A DNA stretch of 64,000 nucleotides from Brevundimonas variabilis (GCF_014199945.1 NZ_JACHOR010000005.1:248001-312000); one strand, 5' to 3'. Numbered from the stretch's first letter, positions 53,038 to 63,088 are shown. The notes: generated from the letters alone by a model not told the origin. Numbers and translations: made by a program.

Positions 53038-53366
53038 GGAAGCAGGATCAGACTAGCGGATCGCGCGGCGGGCTCAAGCGGCATCTGCGCGCGGCGGGCT
53101 CCGCAATCTGTGACGGGACCGCTTCTGAAGGTCCGGCTTGTCAGAATAGTGTACCGTAGACGGAAAGTATTCCTCTGCCGCACACAGACTTTCACAAACA
53201 AGACCCTTTCTTGTCAGTCCGTCCGGTAACGGATCATCTGTCACAAACTGTCGGTTTTCTGTCATTCGTATATCGCAAACCCGCCCTAAAGCCGCCCGAA
53301 GGGGTCGCTGAGTTGTGTCAGACCGATGCGCGGCGTCCCGACCATTTCAATGCGAGGGACTGTCCG
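53038..53366. other. Control region of the lipoprotein-TonB receptor pair
   Basis: About 330 bp after the tRNA. It holds the PhoB-box-like array at 53238-53265 and an AT-richer region 53150-53280. No gene. Confidence 0.6.
53238..53265 (+). promoter_or_regulatory. PhoB-box-like direct repeats
   Basis: CTGTCAC (53238), CTGTCGG (53248) and CTGTCAT (53259) with A/T-rich spacers AAA and TTTT. The Pho box consensus is two CTGTCAT-type units 11 bp apart; the second and third units fit exactly. It lies 102 bp before the lipoprotein start. Confidence 0.7.
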
Positions 53367-54875
53367 ATGCTTCGACTGACCAAGGTACTCATGGCCGGTG
53401 CGGCCGTTTTGGCGCTGGCCGCCTGCGGCTCGGCCGAAGTGGCTTCCCCCGGTGAAGGCGACTTCGGCGGTGGCGGCACGACGCCGCCCGTCACGCCGCC
53501 CGTCACGCCGCCGGTCACGGGTCCTGCCGCTGACTGCCCCACCGGCCTGTTGAACGCCGGTCTGGTTGCCAACGGCAGCCTGCGCGTCTGCCAGCTGCCT
53601 TCGGACATCACCGGTAACCTGACCCTCTCGGTCCGCGCCGGCACGATCTACTCCATCAGCGGCCGCACCCAGGTCGGTATCGACCGCGGCATCGACACGG
53701 CCTCGACCACCGGCAGCCAGGGCGTGCTGACGATCGATCCGGGCGTGCGCATCTTCGCCTCGGGCGGTTCGGACTATCTGATCGTCAACCGCGGTTCGCA
53801 GATCTTCGCCGAAGGCACCGCGACCAACCCGATCATCTTCACAAGCCGCCAGAACGTCGAAGGCACCACCAGCCTGACCTCGCAAGGTCAGTGGGGCGGT
53901 CTGGTCATCGCCGGTCGCGCACCGCAGGCCAACTGTCAGCTGACCGCGCCGGTCACCTGCACCGGCCAGGTCGAGGGCACGTCGGCCTTCTACGGCGGCA
54001 ACACCCCGACCGACAACTCGGGCCGCATCCGCTACGTCCAGATCAAATTCTCGGGCTTCGAAATCTCGACCGGCAACGAGCTGCAGGGCCTGACCATGGC
54101 CGGCGTCGGTTCGGGCACGACCGTCGAGTTCGTCCAGGTCCACAACTCTTCGGACGACGGCATCGAAATCTTCGGCGGCAACGTCAACCTGCGCCGCATC
54201 GTGATCACCGGCGCCGACGATGACGCGTTCGACACCGACACCGGCTGGCGCGGGGGTGCCCAGTTCGGCATCGTGACCCAGCGGGCCCCGAACTCGACCA
54301 GCCGCTCGGCCGGCTTCGAGTTCTCGGCGGCCCCGGCGGCGACCCCGCTGGCCACGCGCTACAACGCGCGTCCGCAGATCGCGAACTGGACCCTGGTCGG
54401 CCGCAACTCGCCGATCGACGCCCACACCGTGGCCCACTTCGACACGGGTACGGCTGCGACCGTCCTGAACTCGGTGTTCACCAGCCAGGCCGGGTCGGTC
54501 GCGGGCTGCCTCGACATCGCCGACGCCGACACCCAGACCGCCGGCACCAATTTCCGCTCGGTCTTCATGTCGTGCGGCATCTCCTACCGCCCGAACAACG
54601 CGGCCCGCTCGACGGCCGTGTTCACGACGGCTCCGAGCGTCGGCAACACCGCGCTGGGCACCTCGACCCTCACGGCTCCGACGGCAGGCGTGACCATCAC
54701 CAACCAGGCGCTGAACTTCATCAACGGCGCCAACGAAACGGCTGTCACGCCGGTCAACGCGGCCGCCGTCTATCCGTTCTTCGTCACCACGACCTACATC
54801 GGTGCCGTCCAGAACGCTGCCGACACCTGGTACACCGGCTGGACCTGCGGTCTGTCGGGCAACACCACCTGCTGA
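53367..54875 (+). CDS. Large secreted lipoprotein paired with a TonB receptor
   Basis: 502 aa from ATG 53367. A lipobox (VLALAAC, Cys20) is followed by a Gly/Ser stretch and three TPPV repeats as linker, then a beta-rich domain with many short repeats (QGQWGGLVIAGRA, GVGSGTTVEFVQVHNSSDDG), compatible with a beta-helix. Probably exposed on the outer membrane or released. The TonB receptor follows on the same strand. A Pho-box-like site upstream suggests phosphate-limited expression. The name is not known to me. Confidence 0.82.
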   Translation: MLRLTKVLMAGAAVLALAACGSAEVASPGEGDFGGGGTTPPVTPPVTPPVTGPAADCPTGLLNAGLVANGSLRVCQLPSDITGNLTLSVRAGTIYSISGRTQVGIDRGIDTASTTGSQGVLTIDPGVRIFASGGSDYLIVNRGSQIFAEGTATNPIIFTSRQNVEGTTSLTSQGQWGGLVIAGRAPQANCQLTAPVTCTGQVEGTSAFYGGNTPTDNSGRIRYVQIKFSGFEISTGNELQGLTMAGVGSGTTVEFVQVHNSSDDGIEIFGGNVNLRRIVITGADDDAFDTDTGWRGGAQFGIVTQRAPNSTSRSAGFEFSAAPAATPLATRYNARPQIANWTLVGRNSPIDAHTVAHFDTGTAATVLNSVFTSQAGSVAGCLDIADADTQTAGTNFRSVFMSCGISYRPNNAARSTAVFTTAPSVGNTALGTSTLTAPTAGVTITNQALNFINGANETAVTPVNAAAVYPFFVTTTYIGAVQNAADTWYTGWTCGLSGNTTC

Positions 54876-54880
54876 TCAGG

Positions 54881-54926
54881 GAAATGCGGAGGAGGGCACC
54901 AGCCCTCCTCCGGCTTTTCGCATTTC
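54881..54926 (+). terminator. Terminator/attenuator between lipoprotein and TonB receptor genes
   Basis: GGAGGAGGGC (54888-54897) pairs with GCCCTCCTCC (54902-54911) and TTTT follows. An outer stem GAAATGCG/CGCATTTC (54881-54888 and 54919-54926) can form around it, so the structure may be partly antiterminated or processed. Confidence 0.75.
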
Positions 54927-54951
54927 CTTTGACCCCTCCGAGGCGCTGATC

Positions 54952-57621
54952 ATGAAGACCCACACCCTGACCCTGACCGGGATCCTCCTGGCCACCAGCG
55001 CCCTGATCGCGCCGGGCTATGCCCTGGCCCAGGACGCCGTCCCACCCACGGCCCAGACCCCGGCCACCCAGGCGCAGGACGCCGAGCCCGAGGCCGAGCC
55101 CGAAGTCGAGACGACCGTCGACGAGATCGTCGTCCTGGGGCGCTTCATCCCCGAGCCCAACCGCGAAAGTTCCGAGGTCGCCGCCTTCCTGACGTCGGAA
55201 GATCTGGAGCGGACCGGCGATTCGAACGCCGCGGCGGCCCTGACCCGCGTCACCGGCCTGACGGTTGTCGAAGGGCGCTTCATCTATGTGCGCGGCCTTG
55301 GCGAGCGCTATTCGTCGGCCCTGCTGAACGGCTCGCCCCTGCCCAGCCCCGAGCCGCTGCAGCGCGTCGTGCCGCTGGACCTGTTCCCGTCCAACATCCT
55401 CGAGAGCGTTACAGTTCAGAAGACCTATTCGGCCAACTATCCGGGCGAGTTCGGCGGCGGCGTGATCGATCTGCGCACCATCGACGCCCCCAACGAGCCC
55501 TTCTTCAGCCTGTCGACCTCGCTCGGCGGCAACACTGAAACGACCGGCAAGGAAGGCCTGATCTATTTCGGCGGCCGCACAGACTTCCTGGGCTTTGACG
55601 ACGGCACGCGCGACGTCCCCGGTCCCCTGGCCGTGGCCTTTGCCTCGGGCAACCAGGTCATCACCGGCCAGAATTTCTCGGCCGCCCAGATCGCCCGGAT
55701 CGGCCAGTCACTGGTCAATGCCCCGCTTCGCCTGCTTCAGGAAGAGAAGACCCCGGTCAACGTCGGCTTCAACATCGCTGGTGGCCTGTCCTCCGAGACC
55801 GGCCTGGGCACCCTGGGTCTGATCGCCGTGGCTGGCTACGACAACAGCTGGAGCATCCGCAATGCGGTCCAGCAGGAAGCCAATTTCGAAGGCAATATCC
55901 TGGTCCCGACGACCGACTTCGACGTCCGCTCGAACCAGAATGACGTCCAGTCCAACCTGCTGGCCGCCATCTCGCTGTCGAACCTCGACCACGAGGTGAA
56001 GTGGACCAATTTCTACGTCCGCAACACGACCAAGGAAACGCGGTCCGAGGTCGGCTTCGACCAGCAGGCGGGCAACACCATCCGTCGCGACTATACGGAA
56101 TGGTTCGAGCGCTCGCTGTTCTCGACCCAGCTGGCCGGCGAGCACAGCTTCATGGACGGGGCGCTTGAGATCGACTGGCGCGGGGCGTTCTCGACGACCG
56201 AGCGCAACTCGCCGTACGAGACCCGCTTTGAGTATGGGATCAACGCCGCCGGTGACTTCATCCACCGCGACTCGAACCAGATCTCGTTCAGCGAGCTGAC
56301 CGATGACATCGTCTCGGGCGGCGCGGACGTCAAATACACCCTGGCCCTGTCGGATGCCCGCGAGGCCATCTTCACGGTCGGCGTGGCCGGGTTCGACAAC
56401 ACCCGCGACGCCATCCGTCGCGACCTGAACTTCCGCGCCGTCGGTTCGCTGACGGACGAGCAGCGGGAATCGCGCGTCGACTTCCTCTACTCCGACTTCA
56501 ACCTGAACCCGACCACGATCGAGCTGCGCGAAGTGACGGGCGGCAACGGAGCGGCGGCCTATGATGCCCAGCTGCAGGTCAATGCCATCTATGCCCAGGT
56601 GGATGCCGAGATCATTCCCCTGGTGCGCACCACGATCGGCGTTCGCTTCGAGGATGGCGAGCAGACGGTCACGACCCGCGACCTGTTCGGCAATGCGGCC
56701 CCCTTCGCCCCGACCCGGATCGAAGAGCAGTATTACCTGCCGTCCTTCACGGCGACCTGGAACTTTGCCGAAGACCAGCAGCTGCGTCTGGGCGCGTCCC
56801 AGACGATCGGCCGCCCGCAGTTCCGCGAACTGGCTCCGCAGTCCTATACCGACCCGGAGAGCAACCGGACCTTCTTCGGCAACCCCTTCCTGGTCGATAC
56901 GGAAATCCTGAACCTGGATGCCCGCTACGAGTGGTTCTTCGCCCGACAGCAGTATCTGACGGCCGGCGTCTTCTTCAAGGATCTGGACAAGCCGGTCGAG
57001 TCGACGATCGTCCTGCAGGGCGACAGCCGCCAGCAGTCGTTCCTGAACGCGCCCAAGGCGACGATCTTCGGGGCCGAGCTCGAAGCCAAGAAATTCTTCG
57101 AATTCCCGGAGAACACCTCGACCTTCATCGCGAACAAGCGCTGGCTGGTGCAGGCCAACTACACCTATTCGAAGTCCGAGGTTCAGGTCGAGACGGGGGA
57201 CACCGTCCTCTCGCTCGGCGGTGGCGGTGTGCCGGAACCGGCGAGCTTCTTCATCGAGGACGGCAGCCGTCTGCAGGGTCAGTCCGAACATGTCGCCAAC
57301 CTGCAACTGGGCTGGGAAGACGACACGGCGCGGTCCCAGGCAACGATCATCGTAAACTACGTCAGTGAGCGGATCACCGCCCGCGGTGCCGGTTCGGCGG
57401 GTTCGCGCGAGCCGGACTACATCCAGGAGCCGGGCGTCACCCTGGACTTCGTCTATCGCAAGGATTTCACGGTCGGCAATCGCGACCTGGGCTTCGGTCT
57501 GGAGTTGCGGAACCTGCTGAACACCGAGTTCGACGAATACCAGGAGCTCGGCAACAAGATCCTGATCAACAACTACGAGACCGGTACGTCTGGCCAGATC
57601 AGCCTGACCGCCCGCTTCTAG
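54952..57621 (+). CDS. TonB-dependent receptor paired with the lipoprotein
   Basis: 889 aa from ATG 54952. A signal peptide ends ALAQD; TonB-box-like VDEIVVLGRF follows an acidic linker. The plug has RGLGERYSSALLNGSPLPSPE and VQKTYSANYPGEFGGGVIDL, and the barrel ends QISLTARF. With the lipoprotein it likely forms an outer-membrane uptake pair, possibly for a phosphate-containing compound (inference from the Pho-box-like site). Confidence 0.93.
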   Translation: MKTHTLTLTGILLATSALIAPGYALAQDAVPPTAQTPATQAQDAEPEAEPEVETTVDEIVVLGRFIPEPNRESSEVAAFLTSEDLERTGDSNAAAALTRVTGLTVVEGRFIYVRGLGERYSSALLNGSPLPSPEPLQRVVPLDLFPSNILESVTVQKTYSANYPGEFGGGVIDLRTIDAPNEPFFSLSTSLGGNTETTGKEGLIYFGGRTDFLGFDDGTRDVPGPLAVAFASGNQVITGQNFSAAQIARIGQSLVNAPLRLLQEEKTPVNVGFNIAGGLSSETGLGTLGLIAVAGYDNSWSIRNAVQQEANFEGNILVPTTDFDVRSNQNDVQSNLLAAISLSNLDHEVKWTNFYVRNTTKETRSEVGFDQQAGNTIRRDYTEWFERSLFSTQLAGEHSFMDGALEIDWRGAFSTTERNSPYETRFEYGINAAGDFIHRDSNQISFSELTDDIVSGGADVKYTLALSDAREAIFTVGVAGFDNTRDAIRRDLNFRAVGSLTDEQRESRVDFLYSDFNLNPTTIELREVTGGNGAAAYDAQLQVNAIYAQVDAEIIPLVRTTIGVRFEDGEQTVTTRDLFGNAAPFAPTRIEEQYYLPSFTATWNFAEDQQLRLGASQTIGRPQFRELAPQSYTDPESNRTFFGNPFLVDTEILNLDARYEWFFARQQYLTAGVFFKDLDKPVESTIVLQGDSRQQSFLNAPKATIFGAELEAKKFFEFPENTSTFIANKRWLVQANYTYSKSEVQVETGDTVLSLGGGGVPEPASFFIEDGSRLQGQSEHVANLQLGWEDDTARSQATIIVNYVSERITARGAGSAGSREPDYIQEPGVTLDFVYRKDFTVGNRDLGFGLELRNLLNTEFDEYQELGNKILINNYETGTSGQISLTARF

Positions 57622-57647
57622 ACTTCGTTTCCTCCCGCCGACTTCAC

Positions 57648-57681
57648 GGCCGCTCCCGCAAGGGAGCGGCCGCTTTCTTTT
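57648..57681 (+). terminator. Rho-independent terminator after the TonB receptor
   Basis: GGCCGCTCCC, GCAA loop, GGGAGCGGCC and GCTTTCTTTT. A perfect 10-bp stem. It also lies between convergent genes. Confidence 0.9.
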
Positions 57682-57685
57682 GCGG

Positions 57686-59347
57686 CTAGCGGTTGCGCAG
57701 GCCGGTGATCGTCCGGTTCGGGGCGATGTCCTCGGCCGACGTGATCAGGTGGACGACCGCAGGGCGACCGGCGGCACGCGCACTGGCCAGGGCCGCCGGG
57801 AAGGCTTCGGTCGTGTCGCAGCGGATGCCGAATGCGCCGAATGCCTCGGCATATTTCACGAAGTCGGGGTTCCTGAGGTCCGTCGCCATGACCCGCTCCG
57901 TGCCCGGATAATGCGTCTCCTGATGCATGCGGATGGTGCCATAGGTGCCGTTGTCGACGACGATGGTCACGACATTGATCCCGTGCTGGACGGCCGTGGC
58001 CAGTTCCTGCGATGTCATCATGAAGTCGCCGTCGCCCGCCACGCAGATGACTTCGCGGTCGGGATGGACCGACTTGGCGGCGATGGCGGCCGGGAAGCCA
58101 TAACCCATCGCCCCTGATGTCGGAGCCAGCTGGGTCCGGCAGGCGCGATGCCGATAGAAGCGGTGAAGCCAGGCGGCGAAATTGCCTGCGCCATTGGTGA
58201 CGATGGCGGTCGGGGGCAGAACCTCGCCCAGATGCGCCATGCATTCGCTCATGTTGACCGCGCCGGTGACGTCGACCGGGGTCGAGAAGGCCTGGTAGTG
58301 ATCGTGGGCCGCGCGCGCCTCCTCATGCCAGGTCCGGCCGGGATCGATCCCGGCCAATGCGTGGGCGGCCAGAGAATTGTCGGCGGTCGCGCTCAGCAGC
58401 GGGGTCCAGACCCGTCCCAGCTCCTCGGCACCGGGGTGGATGTGAACCAGCGTCTGCGCCGTGTGGTCCCGCGTGAACAGGGTATAGCCCTGGGTCGGGT
58501 TTTCGCCGAGCCGCGCGCCGACCGCGATCAGCAGATCGGCATCCTTCGCCCGCTGCATCAGCGCAGGATTACAGCCCAGTCCCAGGTCCCCGGCATAGTT
58601 CGTCCGGGCATTGGACAGGATGTCCTTGCGCCGGAACGACAGGGTCACGGGCAGGCCGAGCCGCTCCGACCAGTCGCCGATCGCGGCGGCGGCGTCCTCG
58701 GTCCAGCCGGATCCGCCCAGTACCAGCAGGGGCCGTTCCGCCTTTGACAGCCGCTCGGTCAGAGCCGCGACAAAGGCAGGGTCCAGTCCGGCCCGTGCGC
58801 GCGTGACCGCACGGACGGGGGCTGGGCCACCGTCGTCATGCAGGATATCTTCGGGCAGGGCGACGACCACGGGCCCCATTCGTCCCTGCAGCGCCGTGGC
58901 AAAGGCCCGCTCGACGATCTCGACGGTCCGGTCCGCCTGTTCGATCTCGGTGGCCCATTTGGCCAGGCCGCCGAAGACCTCGCGATAGTCGACCTCCTGA
59001 AAGGCACCCCGCCCGCGGTCGGACGAGGCGATCTGGCCCACGAACAGGATCATCGGGGTCGAGTCCTGATGGGCCGTATGCACGCCGATCGAGGCATGGG
59101 TCGCCCCCGGCCCGCGCGTGACCATGCAGACGCCCGGCTTGCCGGTCAGCTTGCCATAGGCCTCGGCCATGTTGGCGGCCCCGGCCTCGTGGCGGCAGGT
59201 GACGACCTGGATGCGGTCGCGGACATCGGCAAGGGCATCCAGCACCGCCAGATAGCTTTCGCCCGGAACGCAGAAGACGCGATCGATGCCATTGACCACC
59301 AGGGTCTCGACGATGCGGCGGGCGGCGGTGTTCGGCGGCTGTGTCAT
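57686..59347 (-). CDS. Thiamine-pyrophosphate enzyme, acetolactate synthase-like
   Basis: 553 aa. The N-terminal pyrimidine domain has Glu in TCRHEAGAANMAEAY, the central domain is TPP/FAD-type, and the C-terminal domain has GDGDFMMTSQELATAVQHG...DN, the TPP/Mg signature. Similar to acetolactate synthase large subunits and to benzoylformate decarboxylase-like enzymes. There is no small subunit nearby and no ilvC, so catabolic or atypical function is likely. The substrate is not determined. Confidence 0.9.
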   Translation of the reverse strand: MTQPPNTAARRIVETLVVNGIDRVFCVPGESYLAVLDALADVRDRIQVVTCRHEAGAANMAEAYGKLTGKPGVCMVTRGPGATHASIGVHTAHQDSTPMILFVGQIASSDRGRGAFQEVDYREVFGGLAKWATEIEQADRTVEIVERAFATALQGRMGPVVVALPEDILHDDGGPAPVRAVTRARAGLDPAFVAALTERLSKAERPLLVLGGSGWTEDAAAAIGDWSERLGLPVTLSFRRKDILSNARTNYAGDLGLGCNPALMQRAKDADLLIAVGARLGENPTQGYTLFTRDHTAQTLVHIHPGAEELGRVWTPLLSATADNSLAAHALAGIDPGRTWHEEARAAHDHYQAFSTPVDVTGAVNMSECMAHLGEVLPPTAIVTNGAGNFAAWLHRFYRHRACRTQLAPTSGAMGYGFPAAIAAKSVHPDREVICVAGDGDFMMTSQELATAVQHGINVVTIVVDNGTYGTIRMHQETHYPGTERVMATDLRNPDFVKYAEAFGAFGIRCDTTEAFPAALASARAAGRPAVVHLITSAEDIAPNRTITGLRNR

Positions 59348-59498
59348 GGGCAGCCGATTAGCAGATCAGGCCGCGCCTTGGCCATGGACGGCGCAAAGCC
59401 GGGGCTCACTGCCGTCTCGGTCCGCCTGGCGTTTTTTGACGTGAAAGCGTTGCCTTGTGCGGGCAAGGTAACCGCTCAAACGGTGATGGAGCAGGACT

Positions 59499-59891
59499 AT
59501 GGGACTTCTGGATGGCGTACTGGGCAGCCTTGGTGGCGATGCCGCTGGCGGGATCGGCGAGCTGCTGAACAGCCAGGGCGGCGTGGCCGGGCTGGCCGAA
59601 AAGTTTGGCCAGAAGGGACTGGGCGACCTGGCCGCCACGTGGATCGGCACCGGTGCCAATGCCAATATCTCGCCGGAACAGATCGCCGCCGTGCTGGGCT
59701 CGGGCCCGATTGCGGATTTCGCTGCGCGTGTGGGAATCTCGCCGGAGCAGGCTTCCGAGACCCTGGCCGGGCTCCTGCCCGAGGCCGTCGACCGGCTGAC
59801 CCCGAACGGCCAGGTGCCGGACGTGAGCGGGGTCCTGGACCAGTTGCCCGGTGGACTGGGCGACATCGTCAGCAATTTCCTCAAGCGCTAG
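59499..59891 (+). CDS. YidB-like (DUF937) protein
   Basis: 130 aa: MGLLDGVLGSLGGD..., helical and glycine-rich, with the ISPEQIAAVLG repeats of the YidB family. ATG 59499 follows AGGAC. It overlaps the truA 3' end by 11 nt, tail to tail. Function unknown. Confidence 0.9.
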   Translation: MGLLDGVLGSLGGDAAGGIGELLNSQGGVAGLAEKFGQKGLGDLAATWIGTGANANISPEQIAAVLGSGPIADFAARVGISPEQASETLAGLLPEAVDRLTPNGQVPDVSGVLDQLPGGLGDIVSNFLKR

Positions 59892-60627
59892 GGTAGGTCA
59901 CGCCGGTCAGATACAGGCCGTCGGACGGCGCGACCGGGCCACAGGCCGTGCGATCCCGCGCAGCCAGGGCCTGTCTCACGTCGTCCGGCGTCCAGCGCCC
60001 GAGACCCACCTCGACCAGGGTGCCGGCCATCGACCGGACCTGCCGGTGCAGGAAGGACCGCGCCTCGAACGCCAGATGGACCTCCTCGCCGACCCGGATG
60101 ACGCGCGCCACATCCAGCGTCTTCTCAGGCGACTTCGACTGACAGGCCAGGTCGCGGAAGGTGGTGAAGTCGTGGTGGCCGATCAGGTGCATCGCCCCGG
60201 CCTGCATGGCTTCGGCGTCCAGCGCCTTGCGCACATGCCAGACCCGCCCCCGCTCCAGCGCCGGGCGGCCGGGCCGGTTCAGGATGCGGTACAGATAGGC
60301 TCGGCCCGTCGCCGAGAACCGCGCATGCCAGTCGTCGGGCACGACCGCGCTGTCCAGCACGGCCACGCCTTCCCGGACCATGTGGGCGTTCAGGGCGTTC
60401 ATCACCGTCTCTGCGGGCCAGTCGCGATCGAGATCGACATGCACCACCTGTCCCGTTGCATGCACCCCGGAGTCGGTTCTGCCGGCCGCTGCGATGCGCA
60501 CCCTCTGGCCGCAGAAGGCGGTCACGGCGGTCTCGATCACGCCCTGGACGGTGGGCAGCCCGTCCTGCGCCTGAAACCCGGCATAGGGCCCGCCGTCGTA
60601 TTCGATCGTCAGCCGATACCGTGGCAT
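59881..60627 (-). CDS. truA: tRNA pseudouridine(38-40) synthase TruA
   Basis: 248 aa, the usual length. YRLTIEYDGGPYAGFQAQ begins the domain, and GRTDSGVHATGQV has the catalytic Asp. It modifies uridines 38-40 of tRNA anticodon arms. The start overlaps the fmt stop by 1 nt (TGATG), showing translational coupling. Confidence 0.97.
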   Translation of the reverse strand: MPRYRLTIEYDGGPYAGFQAQDGLPTVQGVIETAVTAFCGQRVRIAAAGRTDSGVHATGQVVHVDLDRDWPAETVMNALNAHMVREGVAVLDSAVVPDDWHARFSATGRAYLYRILNRPGRPALERGRVWHVRKALDAEAMQAGAMHLIGHHDFTTFRDLACQSKSPEKTLDVARVIRVGEEVHLAFEARSFLHRQVRSMAGTLVEVGLGRWTPDDVRQALAARDRTACGPVAPSDGLYLTGVTYPSA

Positions 60628-61568
60628 CAGGTCCGGCCTGCACCCGCCGGATCGAGGACCGTGCCGAGGGGCAGAGCATAGCCTCTCAGAAACTCGTCCG
60701 GGGCCTGGGCCGCCTTGCCCTCGCGCTGGACCCGCAGCAGCCGCACAGCCCCGCCGTCGCCACAGCCGATCAGCAGGTCATCGTCGAGCACCGTGCCTGG
60801 AGCCTCGGGACCCGCAGGACCCATCGCAGACATCAGGGCCTTGATCCGCGTGCCGTCCGGTCCCTCGAACCAGGCCCCCGGAAAGGGTGCCAGGCCCCGG
60901 ATGTGGGCGTCGATCTCTGCCGCAGGTCGAGCCCAGTTGATCCGTGCTTCGGCTGGCGTGATCTTCTTGGCATAGGTCGGTTCGCCGACCTGTTCGGTCT
61001 CGGTCACCCCGCCGCGCTCGATCGCGGCCAGGGCCCGGGTCCACAGGGTGGCCCCGATCGTGGCCATCCGCTCCGACAGGCTGGCCGCCGTGTCGTCGGG
61101 CCGGATCGGCAGCACTTCCGACAGCAGGATCGCGCCTTCGTCCAGCCCTTCCGACATCCGCATGATCTGGACGCCGGTCTGCGCGTCCCCGGCCATGATG
61201 GCCCGCTGGATCGGAGCCGCCCCCCGCCAGCGCGGGAGCAGGGATCCATGCAGGTTGAAACACCCCAAACGCGGGGCATCCAGCACGGCGGGCTTCAGGA
61301 TCTGGCCATAGGCGACGACGCAGGCGGCATCGAGATCCAGGCTCTGGAACGTCGCGATCGCCTCTTCGGCCTTCATCGACTCCGGCGTGAAGACGGGCAA
61401 CCCCATGGCCTCGGCAAAGGCCTGAACCGGTGACGGCGTCAGCTTCTGCCCGCGGCCCTTGGGACGCGGCGGCTGGGAATAGACGGCCACGATTTCGTGT
61501 CCCGAGGCGATCAGCTCGGCCAGAGACGGCACGGCAAACTCGGGGGTACCCATGAAGGCAAGGCGCAT
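60627..61568 (-). CDS. fmt: Methionyl-tRNA formyltransferase
   Basis: 313 aa from ATG 61568. [16 protein letters not shown], then [18 protein letters not shown] with the catalytic Asn, His and the conserved SLLP. It formylates Met-tRNAi for initiation. It sits between the deformylase operon head and truA. Confidence 0.97.
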   Translation of the reverse strand: MRLAFMGTPEFAVPSLAELIASGHEIVAVYSQPPRPKGRGQKLTPSPVQAFAEAMGLPVFTPESMKAEEAIATFQSLDLDAACVVAYGQILKPAVLDAPRLGCFNLHGSLLPRWRGAAPIQRAIMAGDAQTGVQIMRMSEGLDEGAILLSEVLPIRPDDTAASLSERMATIGATLWTRALAAIERGGVTETEQVGEPTYAKKITPAEARINWARPAAEIDAHIRGLAPFPGAWFEGPDGTRIKALMSAMGPAGPEAPGTVLDDDLLIGCGDGGAVRLLRVQREGKAAQAPDEFLRGYALPLGTVLDPAGAGRT

Positions 61569-61604
61569 CACGGCGTCTCCGGTAAAGAGGGGAAGGACGT
61601 CGCG

Positions 61605-61835
61605 CTAGACCGGGTCGCTCCAGCGGGTGGTGACCCCACCGCCCTCATCCCATTCGCCACCGGCATCCAGGGCATCGTCGAAATCCATCAGGCGGTCGAT
61701 GATCACCCCGACCACCAGCCCGAGCACCGCCACGCCCACCAGGGTGGCGACGCTGCCGATCCCCACCTTTTCGGACCGGGTCAGGCGACGCCGGCCGTCG
61801 TGACCGATGATCCGGCTCTTCCCGACGCGGGCCAT
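61605..61835 (-). CDS. Small single-helix membrane protein in the def-fmt operon
   Basis: 76 aa: a basic N-terminus, a membrane helix (VATLVGVAVLGLVVGVII), and an acidic tail (DFDDALDAGGEWDEGG). ATG 61835 overlaps the def stop by 1 nt. It lies 36 bp before fmt. No known family; the coupling argues that it is real. Confidence 0.75.
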   Translation of the reverse strand: MARVGKSRIIGHDGRRRLTRSEKVGIGSVATLVGVAVLGLVVGVIIDRLMDFDDALDAGGEWDEGGGVTTRWSDPV

Positions 61836-62437
61836 CAGGCGGCTTCCCGGGTGCGCATGATCTTCTTCACCTTGGTCATGGCCCGGTCGCGACGCAGCCG
61901 CGACAGGTGGTCGATGAACAGCACGCCGTTGAGATGGTCGAGTTCATGCTGGAAACAGACGGCGTACAGCCCCTCGATCTCTTCCTCGATCCGGACACCC
62001 TCGCGGTCCAGATAGGCGACCCGGACGCGGGCCGGGCGTTCGACCTGGTCGAAATACTCCGGGATCGACAGGCAGCCTTCCTCGTAGATGTAGAGCTCGT
62101 CCGAGGCCCACAGGATCTCCGGATTGACGAAGAAGCGGGGATTGGGGTGCCGCGCGCTGTCTTCCGTCCCGGCTTCTGTTCCGGCTTCGGACTCTGACAC
62201 GGCTTCGGCTTCGTCTGCCGGTGCGGGGCCATCGCCCAGGTCCATGACCACCACGCGACGCAGGTCGCCGATCTGGACAGCGGCCAGGCCGATGCCCGGC
62301 GCGTCGTACATGGTCTCGAGCATGTCATCCATCAGGACGCGCACGTCGGCGTCCACCGTGTCCACGGGACGGGAGACCTGTTTCAGGATGCCCAGGTCGG
62401 CGGTGTTGTCGATGGTGAGGATACGTCTGACGGCCAT
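61835..62437 (-). CDS. def: Peptide deformylase with an acidic insertion
   Basis: 200 aa from ATG 62437; the longer frame upstream is not coding. GIGLAA (48-53), EGCLS (120-124, Cys122) and HELDH (164-168) are the three metal/catalytic motifs. An acidic insertion of about 28 residues at 70-97 ([14 protein letters not shown]) makes it longer than typical deformylases. It heads the def - small membrane - fmt - truA operon. Confidence 0.96.
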   Translation of the reverse strand: MAVRRILTIDNTADLGILKQVSRPVDTVDADVRVLMDDMLETMYDAPGIGLAAVQIGDLRRVVVMDLGDGPAPADEAEAVSESEAGTEAGTEDSARHPNPRFFVNPEILWASDELYIYEEGCLSIPEYFDQVERPARVRVAYLDREGVRIEEEIEGLYAVCFQHELDHLNGVLFIDHLSRLRRDRAMTKVKKIMRTREAA

Positions 62438-62584
62438 GACGTTCAGGTAGGCTGCGGGACTGCGCGGGTCAAGATTTCCGGCCCGCGACCACCCTTGGGC
62501 TTGACCTCGGGGCAGGGCTTGGGTTGATGTCCGCGACCGTTCTCCGCCGTTCAGGGAGCCCGGCCCTTTCCAGGGAATATCCGT

Positions 62585-63088
62585 ATGTTCAAGCGTTCCA
62601 TTCTCGCCGTCGCTGCATTGGCCAGCACGCTGGCCGCCTGTGCCACAGCGCCTTCCGGCAGCCCGTATCCGGTGGCGCCGGCGGCCTTCAACACGGCCGA
62701 TTTCGCTTGGTCGCAGCAATCGGGCCGAGCCGCCATCGATGGCCGCATCGCGTTCAACCTGCGGGGCGAAACCTATAACTGTACCGGGTCCGTCGTCCTG
62801 ACCCCCGATACCCACTATACGCGCCAGCGGTTCAACACCCTGTACGGATCCGTCAACCGGGCTGCGATCCCCGAGCCGATCGTGCGGGCCCGCAATGTGC
62901 CCGACCCCAACGCCGATTACCGCACCTTCGTGCGTCAGGAGCGGTGCACGGACAACCAGTTCCGCATCGCCGACTTGCCGAACGGCAGCTGGTTCCTGAT
63001 CGCCACGGTCAGCGCGGGGGCCGAGCGGATCGTCCTGATGCGCCGGGTGGAGACACGCGGAGGAAGGACCCTCGCGGTCACGCTCTGA
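62585..63088 (+). CDS. Lipoprotein of unknown function
   Basis: 167 aa. A lipobox (TLAACATAP, Cys20) precedes a mature part with two Cys ([11 protein letters not shown] and QERCTDNQF) and a beta-strand-rich end. Divergent from def. Not recognised. The [10 protein letters not shown] region has no known motif. Confidence 0.75.
   Translation: MFKRSILAVAALASTLAACATAPSGSPYPVAPAAFNTADFAWSQQSGRAAIDGRIAFNLRGETYNCTGSVVLTPDTHYTRQRFNTLYGSVNRAAIPEPIVRARNVPDPNADYRTFVRQERCTDNQFRIADLPNGSWFLIATVSAGAERIVLMRRVETRGGRTLAVTL

Noticed and set aside
53238..53265. PhoB-box-like units as an IHF or integrase site linked to the tRNA island
   Set aside because: The CTGTCA units are outside the island, on the far side of the intact tRNA, and differ from the TGTAAAACA repeats.
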